DNA from: Candidatus Oscillochloris fontis
Lineage (GTDB): Bacteria > Chloroflexota > Chloroflexia > Chloroflexales > Chloroflexaceae
Reading direction: 5' to 3'
NCBI RefSeq assembly: GCF_004138135.1
Contig: NZ_RYFD01000001.1
Location: forward strand, 62,001-126,000
Length of the DNA: 64,000 nt
The notes beneath the pieces were generated by a model. The model ran no database searches. It saw nothing but the letters and a program-made list of their open reading frames with translations, and was not told the origin of the DNA. Shown one piece after another: positions 8,086 to 16,541 of the stretch. How positions within the stretch are numbered: the stretch's first letter is position 1; each line of letters starts with the position of its first letter. Made by a program: the position numbers and the translations under genes.

Positions 8086-8538
8086 TTAGTCGTCGTCGTC
8101 ATGCTCATCGTCATCATCATCACCCTCGCCGCCGCCATTGGTGTTGGTGGTGCTGCTATTGGGCACGGTGCTCGCCACTACTTGGCCGCTGGTTGCATCA
8201 ACATAGACCATCCCTGTATCCAGTGTCACCTCGTAGACCGTTGCGCCCTGGTAGGTCACAATGACTGGCGTGCCCTGAAGGGTCGTACCGGGTGCAGTGG
8301 CAAGGGCAATACTCCCCGCCTGATCCGCAGTGACCGCGTAGCTGTTTGAAGGTACCGAAGTGGCATTTATTACCGGGGCGGTGGCTTGGGTTGTGGGGAT
8401 GATAGCCGGGGCAACACTGGTGGGTTGGGTGGTGGTTGGGGCTGTACGACTCCCTTGGTTCGAGATCACCACTCCAATCACGATCAGCACTAGTGCGACC
8501 CCAACGGCGACGATGGTACGGCTTGAACGGGCATTCAT
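8086..8538 (-). CDS. Anchored PepSY-domain protein B with acidic tail
   Basis: 150 aa. An N-terminal membrane anchor (about 8-25) is followed by a Thr/Pro-rich spacer (30-70), a PepSY domain with VYEVTLDTGMVYVDATSGQVV (core YEVTLDTGMVYVD), and a C-terminal tail GEGDDDDDEHDDDD that could bind cations. It is paralogous to the 111-aa protein downstream on the same strand; only this copy has the spacer and the acid tail. Exact role unknown. Confidence 0.75.
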   Translation of the reverse strand: MNARSSRTIVAVGVALVLIVIGVVISNQGSRTAPTTTQPTSVAPAIIPTTQATAPVINATSVPSNSYAVTADQAGSIALATAPGTTLQGTPVIVTYQGATVYEVTLDTGMVYVDATSGQVVASTVPNSSTTNTNGGGEGDDDDDEHDDDD

Positions 8539-8620
8539 GCTGGGAAACCTTCTGTTTTGTGGATGCGGACACCATGGGTAGCCTACTGCATTCTTCTTGG
8601 AATTGGTTAAGAACGATGTA

Positions 8621-8692
8621 GTAGGGGCGAAGCATTGCCCACGAATGTAGTCTGTGTTCTCCGTGCCACATGGTGGGCGATGCTTCGCCCTA
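8621..8692. repeat. GTAGGGGCGAAGCATcGCCC inverted-repeat element, copy 1
   Basis: A left half GTAGGGGCGAAGCATTGCCC (8621-8640) faces its inverted right half (8675-8692) across a variable centre of about 34 bases. The same two halves recur at 19348, 30300, 48821 and 57819, so this is a dispersed REP/MITE-like family. Confidence 0.8.
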
Positions 8693-8761
8693 GATTCAAA
8701 GCAATTTCCAAGCTTTGCGTTGTATCATCAGAAGTGTTCCCTAGTACTTATGAGGCTTCCA

Positions 8762-9019
8762 ATGAGCATAGATCGTCGCTCGATCTTTTTTGATCTCACC
8801 CGTGCCGAAGTTTTGGCGCGTGGGTGTGTGCAGCCCGATGCTGGCCGTTGTGTGCAGTGTGGTATCTGTAGCCACAACTGCCCACTTGGCTTGGATGTGC
8901 GGGCTTATGCATGGCGCGGCATACCGATCACCGATAGCCAATGCCTTACCTGCGGCCAGTGTGTGGCCCGCTGCCCGCGTGGAGCGTTGGAGTTTGTGCC
9001 GTTACGCCCAGAGACATAG
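8762..9019 (+). CDS. 2x[4Fe-4S] ferredoxin
   Basis: 85 aa. Two complete cluster motifs are visible: C30-x2-C33-x2-C36-x3-C40-P and C61-x2-C64-x2-C67-x3-C71-P. ATG 8762 is preferred because GAGG lies 6 bases upstream; ATG 8750 is possible. It heads a four-gene redox run (FAD oxidoreductase, cytochrome b, multiheme cytochrome c) and is probably the soluble electron carrier or the Fe-S subunit of that complex. Confidence 0.9.
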   Translation: MSIDRRSIFFDLTRAEVLARGCVQPDAGRCVQCGICSHNCPLGLDVRAYAWRGIPITDSQCLTCGQCVARCPRGALEFVPLRPET

Positions 9020-9036
9020 AAGTTAAGGATCGCCCC

Positions 9037-10365
9037 ATGGCGACACAGTATGTAATTGTTGGATCAGGCGTGGCGGGCGTCTCCGCCGCTGAAGTGTTGC
9101 GTACCCGTGCCCCCCAAGCTCAAGTCACGCTGATCAGTGCCGAAGCTGCCGGTTTCTATTCGCGCCCTGGTTTGGCCTACTACCTGAATGGTCGTGTTCC
9201 AGAGCGCCAATTGATCCTGCGTTCCCCGGCTAGCCTGCGGGATCTGGGGGTGCGTTGGGTGCAGGCCCGCGTTAACCAGATCAATGTCGCCCAACGCCGC
9301 CTCAAACTGGCTGATGGCCAGGAGATCGCCTATGACCGGCTCTTATTGGCGACTGGATCGCGGGCGGTTCCCGCCGATATGTCTGGATCGGAGTTGGAGG
9401 GGGTCTGTTATCTCGATACGCTCGATGATGCCCGCCATTTAGTGCAACGGGCGCGGCGTGCCAAAACCGCCGTCGTTGTCGGCGGTGGGATCACCGCGCT
9501 CGAACTCGCTGAAGGACTGCATGCGCGTGGGGTGCATGTCCACTACCTCCTGCGTGGCGACCGGTACTGGGCTAATCTGTTGGATGCCGAGGAATCGCGT
9601 CTGGTTGAAGATCGGTTGCGTGCCGATGGCATCAGTATCCACTACCAGACCCGTATCCGCCAGGTGTTGGGCACACGCGGCAAGCTCGAAGCCATCGAGA
9701 CTGAAACCGGGGAACGCATCGCATGCCAGATCTTGGCGGTGGCGATTGGTACCCGCCCCCAGATCGATCTCGCCCGCAACGCGGGTATCAAGGTGGATCG
9801 CGGCATCCTCACCGATACGCATATGGTGACGAGTGTCCCCGACATCCTCGCCGCCGGAGATGCGGCCCAGGTCTATGATCCTGTACTCGGCCAAGCTACC
9901 CTCGACACCCTCTGGCCGACGGCGCGTAACCACGGCTATGCTGCGGCCCACACTATGCTGGGTGCTCCGCAGCCCTATCAGCGCCATGTAGCCATGAATG
10001 TGACTCTGTTGGCCGGGATTCCGACCACGATCATCGGGGCGGTGGGCAGTGGCAGTGATACCGATCTGGTAACGATTGCGCGTGGCGACAGCGAGACATG
10101 GCGCCATGCCCATGCCAGTTGGGTGGTGGTGGAGCGCCACGCCGTGAATCGCATCCGTCTGATGCTGGGCGAACGCACGATCAGCGGTGCGGTACTGATG
10201 GGCGATCAGAGTCTTTCGCGCACGATCCAGCGTTTGATCCGCGCCCAAGCCGACATCAGCCCGATTCGTGCCGCGCTCATGCAGGAGAGCCATGCCTCTC
10301 CCAGCCTGCTTACCGATTTTGCTGCCTCCTTGGAGCATCTCTATGGCAACCACGCCACACGTTGA
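9037..10365 (+). CDS. FAD-dependent pyridine nucleotide-disulfide oxidoreductase
   Basis: 442 aa from ATG 9037 (AAGGAT upstream), 17 bases after the ferredoxin. The FAD-binding GxGxxG is at the N-terminus (VIVGSGVAGVSAAE). A second dinucleotide fold, VVVGGGITALELAEG, binds NAD(P)H, and an ATGSR and a late ILAAGDAAQ motif bind the flavin. There is no CxxxxC redox pair, so it resembles NirB/rubredoxin-reductase-like NADH:acceptor enzymes. The likely job is to move electrons between NAD(P)H and the ferredoxin or the membrane cytochrome encoded next. It overlaps the cytochrome b gene by 23 bases. Confidence 0.88.
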   Translation: MATQYVIVGSGVAGVSAAEVLRTRAPQAQVTLISAEAAGFYSRPGLAYYLNGRVPERQLILRSPASLRDLGVRWVQARVNQINVAQRRLKLADGQEIAYDRLLLATGSRAVPADMSGSELEGVCYLDTLDDARHLVQRARRAKTAVVVGGGITALELAEGLHARGVHVHYLLRGDRYWANLLDAEESRLVEDRLRADGISIHYQTRIRQVLGTRGKLEAIETETGERIACQILAVAIGTRPQIDLARNAGIKVDRGILTDTHMVTSVPDILAAGDAAQVYDPVLGQATLDTLWPTARNHGYAAAHTMLGAPQPYQRHVAMNVTLLAGIPTTIIGAVGSGSDTDLVTIARGDSETWRHAHASWVVVERHAVNRIRLMLGERTISGAVLMGDQSLSRTIQRLIRAQADISPIRAALMQESHASPSLLTDFAASLEHLYGNHATR

Positions 10366-11194
10366 CCCGCCTCGCCCGCTGCGCCAGACGACCTATGAGA
10401 TCGAGATCTCACTGGTGGCGCTCGGTGCCATTACGGGGCTGTACCTTTGGCTCTCACGCTTCGGAACGCCCGCTGCGAGTGGCCTCGTCGGCCACAGCAT
10501 CGGCATCATCGGTTTCGTGTTGATGTTGGCCACCGAAACGCTCTATTCCCTACGCAAACGCGCCCGCACATGGACCTATGGGCGGCTGAGTAGTTGGCTA
10601 CAGTGGCATATTGTCAGCGGGATTGTTGGTTCGTATATGGTGTTGCTCCATACGGCATGGCAGTTTCGCGGCCTCGCCGGGGTGGTGTTGCTCCTCACCG
10701 TTGTCGTCGTGCTGAGTGGCGTGGTGGGGCGCTACTTCTACACCGCCATCCCGCGCACCCTCGATGGGGCGGAACTGAGTCTTGCCGACCTGGAGACGCA
10801 ACTGGCGGCGGGCGCGGCGCGCCTAGAGATTCTCACCCGCACCCGCACATCGGGCGAGCCGGCCCCCGCCCTGGAGTTGCCAGCATTGGCGACGCCCCAG
10901 GGTGGCCCCTTGGCAAGTGTCTTAGTCCGGCCCTTGATCACCTGGCGGGATCGGGCCGCCCTCGAACGCGCCATGGGACAGCTTGGTAGTCAGGACCAAG
11001 CCACCGCGAGTGAGTTGCGCCGCATCATGCAGGAACGCCAGCGTCTACTGCGCCAGATCGAACGCCTGGATATGGCTCGCCGCTTGTTAGCCCTTTGGCA
11101 TACTGTCCATGTGCCGCTCGGTGTGGCGCTCTTCATTATGGCCTTTGTGCATGTTGGCGGGGCCATGTACTACGCAACCCTGTTGCGTCTTTAA
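10343..11194 (+). CDS. Membrane cytochrome b-like protein
   Basis: 283 aa. Four or five hydrophobic helices. Histidines in or near helices (WHIVSG, LLHTAW, WHTVHVPLG, AFVHVGG) give two plausible heme-b ligand pairs, as in cytochrome b561/FdnI-type proteins. A soluble, partly helical loop (about 135-245) interrupts the helices. ATG 10343 overlaps the FAD oxidoreductase gene by 23 bases, and the gene ends 9 bases before the multiheme cytochrome, so the proteins probably form one complex. The exact family is not certain. Confidence 0.75.
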   Translation: MATTPHVDPPRPLRQTTYEIEISLVALGAITGLYLWLSRFGTPAASGLVGHSIGIIGFVLMLATETLYSLRKRARTWTYGRLSSWLQWHIVSGIVGSYMVLLHTAWQFRGLAGVVLLLTVVVVLSGVVGRYFYTAIPRTLDGAELSLADLETQLAAGAARLEILTRTRTSGEPAPALELPALATPQGGPLASVLVRPLITWRDRAALERAMGQLGSQDQATASELRRIMQERQRLLRQIERLDMARRLLALWHTVHVPLGVALFIMAFVHVGGAMYYATLLRL

Positions 11195-11203
11195 GAGACT
11201 ATT

Positions 11204-12451
11204 ATGAACCGCCTTGGCTGCCTCACGCCCTTTGGGATTGGTGCCGGGATCATTACCATCATTGGCTTGGTCGTCATTGGCTGGTTCAGTGGTGGTGCGA
11301 TGTTTAGCCCTGGCCCCCTGAGTACACAACAGCGTAACGGAACCCCCCTTGGGGGTGTCGCCTCGCACGCCGCGATTGGTGGCGATTGTGGAGCGTGCCA
11401 TACGGCTCCCTGGGAGGGGCGCACCATGGCTGCTGCATGTTTGGCGTGTCATAGCGACATCCAGAGTCAAATCGGCAATCCAGCGACGCTCCACGGGGCG
11501 CTTCCCGATGCCAACGTGTGTATGGGTTGCCACGTTGAGCATCGCGGCGAGTCGGCCAGCCTCACCGATGCGCCGCTGAATGAGTTCCCGCATGCGCAAC
11601 TCGGTTTCTCGCTCGCGGCGCACCAGTTCACAGCGGGTGGGCAAGCCTTTGCCTGCGCTGATTGCCATACCCCGCTCAACCAGAATCCGCGCCCATTCAA
11701 TGCCTATGATGCCGCTGCGGTGGATTGTATCGGCTGCCATACCCAGGATCAGCCCGCCTTTATGCCGCAACATCAGGCCGATTTTGGAACAACCTGCCTG
11801 GATTGCCACGATGGGGTGGATCGCTATAGAAACTTCGACCATGCCAGCCTGCGTTTTCCCTTAGAAGGGCTGCACCAGCAGGTTGAATGTGGCATGTGCC
11901 ATACCAATACCCGCCATCCTGAGCAGTTTGCCACCACTGCCGATACCTGCCTCGCCTGCCACCATGAAGATGACGTGCATCAGGGGAGTTACGGCACTGA
12001 TTGTGCGGCCTGTCATACCCCCTCAGGCTGGGCGCAGGTGACGTTTGACCATAGCCGCACAGCCTTCCCGCTGACTGGCGCACACATCCAACTGGAATGT
12101 GCCGCTTGCCACCAGAACCAGATCTATCAAGGCACCCCCACCACCTGTGTGGGTTGCCACGCTGAACCGCAGGAACACTTCGGTCAGTTTGGTACCGACT
12201 GTGCGAGTTGCCATGTGACCAGCAGTTGGAAGAATGTGATCTTTGATCATACCTTCCCGCTCAATCATGGTGGTGAAGGCCAGATCGCCTGCGCGACCTG
12301 CCACACCAACCCACCCCCCAACCAGTACACGACCTACACCTGCTACAACTGCCACGCGCATAGCGAAGCCAAGGTACGTGCCGAGCACCTAGAAGAGGGG
12401 ATTACGAACTACCAGGATTGTATGCGTTGCCACCCGGATGGGCGCGAGTAG
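11204..12451 (+). CDS. Membrane-anchored 15-heme c-type cytochrome
   Basis: 415 aa. A single N-terminal membrane segment (about 9-28) is followed by an exported domain with fifteen CxxCH heme-c attachment motifs and many extra histidines that can serve as distal ligands. Repeats of the C-x2-CH..FDH..F(P) type indicate cytochrome c7/c3-like modules. Together with the ferredoxin, NAD(P)H oxidoreductase and cytochrome b it could carry electrons from the cytoplasm across the membrane to an external acceptor, or in reverse. The acceptor cannot be read from the sequence. Confidence 0.9.
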   Translation: MNRLGCLTPFGIGAGIITIIGLVVIGWFSGGAMFSPGPLSTQQRNGTPLGGVASHAAIGGDCGACHTAPWEGRTMAAACLACHSDIQSQIGNPATLHGALPDANVCMGCHVEHRGESASLTDAPLNEFPHAQLGFSLAAHQFTAGGQAFACADCHTPLNQNPRPFNAYDAAAVDCIGCHTQDQPAFMPQHQADFGTTCLDCHDGVDRYRNFDHASLRFPLEGLHQQVECGMCHTNTRHPEQFATTADTCLACHHEDDVHQGSYGTDCAACHTPSGWAQVTFDHSRTAFPLTGAHIQLECAACHQNQIYQGTPTTCVGCHAEPQEHFGQFGTDCASCHVTSSWKNVIFDHTFPLNHGGEGQIACATCHTNPPPNQYTTYTCYNCHAHSEAKVRAEHLEEGITNYQDCMRCHPDGRE

Positions 12452-12467
12452 GCGGGTACACCATATC

Positions 12468-12569
12468 AACCGCAGAGGACACAGAGGTACGCAGAGAGAT
12501 GGATTTTGCGCTACCTGTGGTTACGACCTCTGGTTCTTCCTCTGCGCTCCTCGGCGTCCTCTGCGGTCA
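12468..12569. repeat. CCGCAGAGGAC-type inverted repeat, copy 1
   Basis: AACCGCAGAGGACACAGAGG and its imperfect inverted partner ending CCTCTGCGGTCAA lie about 60 bases apart. The same pair recurs at 54738-54818, and fragments occur at 5341-5600. It fills the space between convergent genes and could form a long hairpin that stops transcription from both sides. Confidence 0.7.
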
Positions 12570-12603
12570 AAAACCGGTGCGCAAACCGAACGCCAATGCG
12601 CCC

Positions 12604-13383
12604 CTACTTCCCCCACCCAATCGCCCGCGCCAATACCCGCTCGATCAGGCCGGGGAAGGCACGGGCCAACATGATTCCCACCCGATCCCCCCTGGTGACA
12701 TAGGCTGTGCGTTGTTGGCGCTGCGCCACGCGCAGGATCGTGGCCGCCACGGTTTCCGGCGGTACGCCTTTGGGGGCCAAGCGACGCTGCTCCGCGCCCC
12801 CACCCAGCCGGTTCCGACTGAACTCGGTGCGGGTCGTGCCGGGGCGCACCACACTCACCGTAATGCCACTTCCCCGTAACTCCATGCGTAGCGCCTCGCT
12901 CATACGCTCCAGCGCCGCCTTGGCCGCCGCGTAGCCCCCCAGGTAGGGGAGGGTCTGCTCGGCGAGTACCGAGGAGACCATGATGATCTGGCCATGGCCT
13001 TGCCGCCGCATGATTGGCAGCACCGCTTGGCTCAGCCACACTGGCCCAAAGAGATCCACCGCAAAGGCACGCGCCAGATCGGGGGTGGCCAACTCGGCTA
13101 CCGGCCCGGCCAGCCCCACCCCGGCGTTGTTGATCAGAATATCCACCCGCCCACAGGTGGCCTGAGTCTGCGCGATCAACTCCCGACACTGATCGGGGTT
13201 GCCCACATCACACGGGATGACCAGCGGATCACCGGGGAGCGTGGTGGCCAGCCGTTCTAGCGGCTCGCGGGAGCGCGCCGCCAACACCACCCGCGCTCCC
13301 GCCTGCGCGAAGGTGCGCGCTGTGGCCGCGCCGATCCCCGCCGATGCCCCGGTAATGATGACGATGCGCTCGGCGATCTTCAT
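12604..13383 (-). CDS. Short-chain dehydrogenase/reductase (SDR)
   Basis: 259 aa classical SDR: cofactor motif TGASAGIGAATA, structural NNAG, and the catalytic Ser plus YxxxK in the SSVLAEQ..YAAAKAA region. Arg37-type residues after the second strand (AARSREP) suggest NADP(H). Starts 5 bases after the lyase gene ends, so they are co-transcribed. The substrate is unknown; a 3-hydroxyacyl or ketone substrate would fit its neighbour. Confidence 0.88.
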   Translation of the reverse strand: MKIAERIVIITGASAGIGAATARTFAQAGARVVLAARSREPLERLATTLPGDPLVIPCDVGNPDQCRELIAQTQATCGRVDILINNAGVGLAGPVAELATPDLARAFAVDLFGPVWLSQAVLPIMRRQGHGQIIMVSSVLAEQTLPYLGGYAAAKAALERMSEALRMELRGSGITVSVVRPGTTRTEFSRNRLGGGAEQRRLAPKGVPPETVAATILRVAQRQQRTAYVTRGDRVGIMLARAFPGLIERVLARAIGWGK

Positions 13384-13388
13384 GGTTG

Positions 13389-14324
13389 CTACCCCGTAAT
13401 ATGCTTACAAATCCCGGCCTTGATCGTCTGCGAGGGAACTTCGTGGCCGAGCATCTCTTCCAGCATACGCGCTGTCTGCATCAGCGCCGGCAGATCGAGT
13501 CCGGTTTCGATGCCCATCTCGTGGAACATGTGAACCATATCCTCGGTACACAGATTCCCTGGTGCGCCGGGGGCAAATGGGCAGCCACCGATCCCGCCGA
13601 TACTGCTATCGAAGGCATCCACGCCCAACTGCATGGCAGCGAAGATGTTGGCCAAACCGGCTCCCCGCGCACTATGCAGGTGCAAGCGCAAGGGCTGACG
13701 CGGGAAGCGCTCGTGGAAGGCGCGCACCACCTGCTGCACCAGCACCGGATGCCCCATGCCGGTCGTGTCGCCCAATGTCAGGTTCTCGGCCCCCAGATCG
13801 AGCAGCCGCGCACACAGATCGAGTACCCGCTCAATCGCTACCTCGCCCTCAAAGGGGCAGCCGAAGGCCACCGAAAGCACCGCATCAAAGGGCAACCCCG
13901 CGCCACGCACAATCGCCGCCATGTTCGCCACCTGCACCAGCGATTGTTCGATCCCCATATTCACATTGCTGCGGTTGTGGCTCTCCGAAGCACTCAAAAA
14001 GACCTGTACCGCATCAACGTTGGCCGCCACCGCTCGCTTGGCCCCTACCTCATTCGGCGCAATCGCACTGTAAATCACCCCGGGTTTACGCGCCAACTGC
14101 GCAAACACCTGCGGCGTATCCGCCATCTGGGGCACATTCTCCGCCCGTACAAACGAGCCGACCTCAATCTGATCCAGCCCCGTCGCATTCAACGCCGTGA
14201 TTAACGCAAGTTTCTGCTCTGTACTCAGAATGCACGCCTCATTCTGAAGCCCGTCACGCGGGCCAACTTCACGGATGTGGACACGAGCGGGCAGAACCGG
14301 CAATCCTGGAATAATGGTCGGCAT
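13389..14324 (-). CDS. Hydroxymethylglutaryl-CoA lyase family protein
   Basis: 311 aa from ATG 14324 with AAGGAG 10 bases upstream. A DRE-TIM metallolyase: the N-terminal EVGPRDGLQNE binds the metal and substrate, HLHSARGAGLAN supplies the metal histidines, and GGCPFAPGAPGN has the catalytic cysteine of HMG-CoA lyase. HMG-CoA lyase makes acetoacetate and acetyl-CoA in leucine breakdown. In Chloroflexus a close relative acts on (R)-citramalyl-CoA, so that alternative should be kept open. Confidence 0.88.
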   Translation of the reverse strand: MPTIIPGLPVLPARVHIREVGPRDGLQNEACILSTEQKLALITALNATGLDQIEVGSFVRAENVPQMADTPQVFAQLARKPGVIYSAIAPNEVGAKRAVAANVDAVQVFLSASESHNRSNVNMGIEQSLVQVANMAAIVRGAGLPFDAVLSVAFGCPFEGEVAIERVLDLCARLLDLGAENLTLGDTTGMGHPVLVQQVVRAFHERFPRQPLRLHLHSARGAGLANIFAAMQLGVDAFDSSIGGIGGCPFAPGAPGNLCTEDMVHMFHEMGIETGLDLPALMQTARMLEEMLGHEVPSQTIKAGICKHITG

Positions 14325-14500
14325 TGACACGTGCTCCTTATGCGAATAGAACCAGACCACCAATGGTCATCTTCTCAGGCATTGTAGCATCACTAGAGCC
14401 AGCAGACGTAACTCCGGTGTAACCTACGCAGATACGCTCAGATCAGTGCAACACCAAGAACGCAAAACCATACTGATGGTCATACTAAAGGAGAACCCGA

Positions 14501-15046
14501 ATGGACTGGACGAAGCAGGCGAACGACATGATCAAGACCTGGACTGGCACGCAGCAGAAAGTATGGGATTCCTGGCTCAATTCGATGCAATTAATGTCCA
14601 CCCCGCAGAGTCCCGAAACTTGGCAGAAGATGGTCGAGACATGGCGCGGCACGGTCAAGCAGGCGCTCGAGTCGCAGCTTCAGCTCACCCAGATGTGGGC
14701 CGAGAGCGTCGCTACCGCCTCCGTCAATATGCCGGGGATTCCGGGAATGCCGGCCATGCCCACGGTGCCGGGTATGCCCAGTAATGCGGTGGAGTTGACC
14801 CGTCAGGTGTTGGAGATGACCCGTGCCATGACCGATACCCAGGTGCGTTTCTCGGAGAATTGGTTTGACCTGCTCAAGAAGGCTGATCCCAGTAGCATGA
14901 TGCAGGGTTGGGACATGACCCAGGCCCAGAAGATCATCACGACGTGGCAGGATGCCGCCCAGAAGGCGATTGATGCCCAGAACGAGCTTGGTCGTATGGT
15001 AACCAAGGCTGCCAACGAGGCCGCTAGCGCCGTAACCAAGAAGTAG
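14501..15046 (+). CDS. Phasin-like amphipathic helical protein
   Basis: 181 aa with a strong ribosome-binding site (AAAGGAG) before ATG 14501. Two long Gln/Trp-rich amphipathic helical stretches flank a Pro/Met linker (MPGIPGMPAMPTVPGMPS). There is no signal peptide, membrane segment or cysteine. The composition and the Ala/Lys-rich end (AASAVTKK) resemble phasins, or PhaE-like partners, that coat polyhydroxyalkanoate granules. No PHA synthase gene lies in the window, so the call is tentative. Confidence 0.55.
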   Translation: MDWTKQANDMIKTWTGTQQKVWDSWLNSMQLMSTPQSPETWQKMVETWRGTVKQALESQLQLTQMWAESVATASVNMPGIPGMPAMPTVPGMPSNAVELTRQVLEMTRAMTDTQVRFSENWFDLLKKADPSSMMQGWDMTQAQKIITTWQDAAQKAIDAQNELGRMVTKAANEAASAVTKK

Positions 15047-15060
15047 TGACGTACCATTTT

Positions 15061-15092
15061 CGGTAGAGACGCAACATGTTGCGTCTCTACCG
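15061..15092. terminator. 32-bp perfect palindrome between convergent genes
   Basis: CGGTAGAGACGCAACA (15061-15076) is followed directly by its exact reverse complement (15077-15092). It lies between the convergent phasin-like and CvpA genes, overlaps the CvpA stop, and probably terminates both. Confidence 0.6.
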
Positions 15093-15590
15093 CCCTAAGA
15101 ACCCCCGCACCGCAGCATCAAACATCTCCGGCAACATCAGCGTAAAGACCTGGCCCACCTGTACGATCCACCCGGCTAACAGCGATGTCGCGATGGCGGA
15201 AGACCAAGCTGGTGTCGGGAAGGTGATCATCCCGATCAGGATAATTGCCCCGGCTAAGATCGCCTGAATCAGGCCCAATACCCCACCCAGCAGATGATCG
15301 AGCCAGCCCAGGAAGAGCAACCCGGCGAAGATGCGTAGCAGGGACGCCGCAATACTGGCGATGCTGCTCACTAATACCAACACCGCCACAAAGCCCACAA
15401 TCCCTGCTACCCGCGTGTCGCCAATAAACGAACTGAGCCAATCAGCCACACTGGGGCCAAACTGACCCGCCAGTGCGACCCCCACGATCAGGCCCACAAT
15501 CGAGAGCACTTGGCGGATCAAGCCCCAATACATCCCCAGCACCACAAAGACCCCCGCACCGATCACGAGGCCAACATCCAGATTATTCAT
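15087..15590 (-). CDS. CvpA family membrane protein
   Basis: 167 aa with four hydrophobic helices and the family layout (N-terminal DVGLVIGAGVFVVLGMYWGLIRQ, key GxxxGLIRQ). CvpA proteins are inner-membrane proteins linked to colicin V production and envelope stress. It follows the MBL hydrolase gene by 20 bases on the same strand and is probably its operon partner. Confidence 0.8.
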   Translation of the reverse strand: MNNLDVGLVIGAGVFVVLGMYWGLIRQVLSIVGLIVGVALAGQFGPSVADWLSSFIGDTRVAGIVGFVAVLVLVSSIASIAASLLRIFAGLLFLGWLDHLLGGVLGLIQAILAGAIILIGMITFPTPAWSSAIATSLLAGWIVQVGQVFTLMLPEMFDAAVRGFLGR

Positions 15591-15610
15591 GGGGGGCCGT
15601 CACTCTCTGA

Positions 15611-16501
15611 TTAACGCTGCTTCAATAGGTAGCGCAGCATCCCGGCAACACTCATGCGGCTCCAACTACGCGCCATCGGGCCAACCGGCCCCTCATCTTC
15701 ATAGGGCACATAGTGCGCCGCCAATGCCTCCACATCGGGATCGCCGTCGGCTAAAGCGGCCTCCGCCAGCGCGACGAGCTCCTCCAAGCGTTCATGGGCA
15801 CGGGCAAGTTGGAACACCACGTCATCATGTGGCCCGTGGTGGGTGACATAGATACGTGGGATGTCGTAGGTCTGGAGCATGGCGATGGTTGCGCGGTGCG
15901 ACTTGAGGTCGTAGGTGGGCACCGGTGTTACCGGGAAGGCCATGCCCCAACGATCCATCACCAACCCGGCTGCATCACCAATAAAGAGGCCACCGCTCTT
16001 GCGCTCCCAGTAGGAGAGGTGATCGGGCGAATGGCCGGGAGTGGCAATGGCCTCCAGAACGACATCACGCCCCAGATCCAAGTGTAGATCCTGGGCTGGG
16101 CGCAGCCGTTCGATAGGAATCGGCAGCATATCGCCATGTAGCACCCATGCCTCTTCACCGACCGCCCGGCGCACACTACTCATCAGGCGGCTCGGCTCGG
16201 CCAGATGCTCGACCATACTGCCGTGGATATAGACCGTTGCACGCGGCAAGGCCGCCGCGAGGTAGCCCGCCCCTCCGGCATGATCCATATGTACATGGGT
16301 ACAGAGAATATGCTCGACCTCTTCGGGGCGCACGCCCAGCCGCTCCAACCCCGCCAAGGTGTGTGGAACGGTGAGGGATGTTCCCGTCTCCACAAGTGCG
16401 CAGGTCTCGCCACGAACGAGGTAACTCACCCCAATTCCCGGCATCCCCAGCAAGTTGTGGTCAATCGCCGTAATATGATCATCAACCGGGATGATCTCCA
16501 T
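15611..16501 (-). CDS. Metallo-beta-lactamase fold hydrolase
   Basis: 296 aa from ATG 16501 with AAGGGA upstream. The metal motif is THVHMDHAGG, followed by TPGHSPDH and FIGDAAG; a further His is in VTHHGPHDD. This matches glyoxalase II/quinoprotein-hydrolase-like MBL enzymes that act on thioesters or related substrates. The C-terminal 60 residues form a helical DUF-like extension. Distinct from the ComEC-like MBL at 3729, which has a different second half. Confidence 0.85.
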   Translation of the reverse strand: MEIIPVDDHITAIDHNLLGMPGIGVSYLVRGETCALVETGTSLTVPHTLAGLERLGVRPEEVEHILCTHVHMDHAGGAGYLAAALPRATVYIHGSMVEHLAEPSRLMSSVRRAVGEEAWVLHGDMLPIPIERLRPAQDLHLDLGRDVVLEAIATPGHSPDHLSYWERKSGGLFIGDAAGLVMDRWGMAFPVTPVPTYDLKSHRATIAMLQTYDIPRIYVTHHGPHDDVVFQLARAHERLEELVALAEAALADGDPDVEALAAHYVPYEDEGPVGPMARSWSRMSVAGMLRYLLKQR

Positions 16502-16541
16502 AGTCAGATCCCTTCTTTCCTCAATCGAGTCGCTTATCGCC

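Noticed and set aside
13389-15046. 3-hydroxypropionate bi-cycle locus
   Set aside because: An HMG-CoA-lyase family gene alone is not enough; none of the characteristic enzymes (malonyl-CoA reductase, propionyl-CoA synthase) is in the window.
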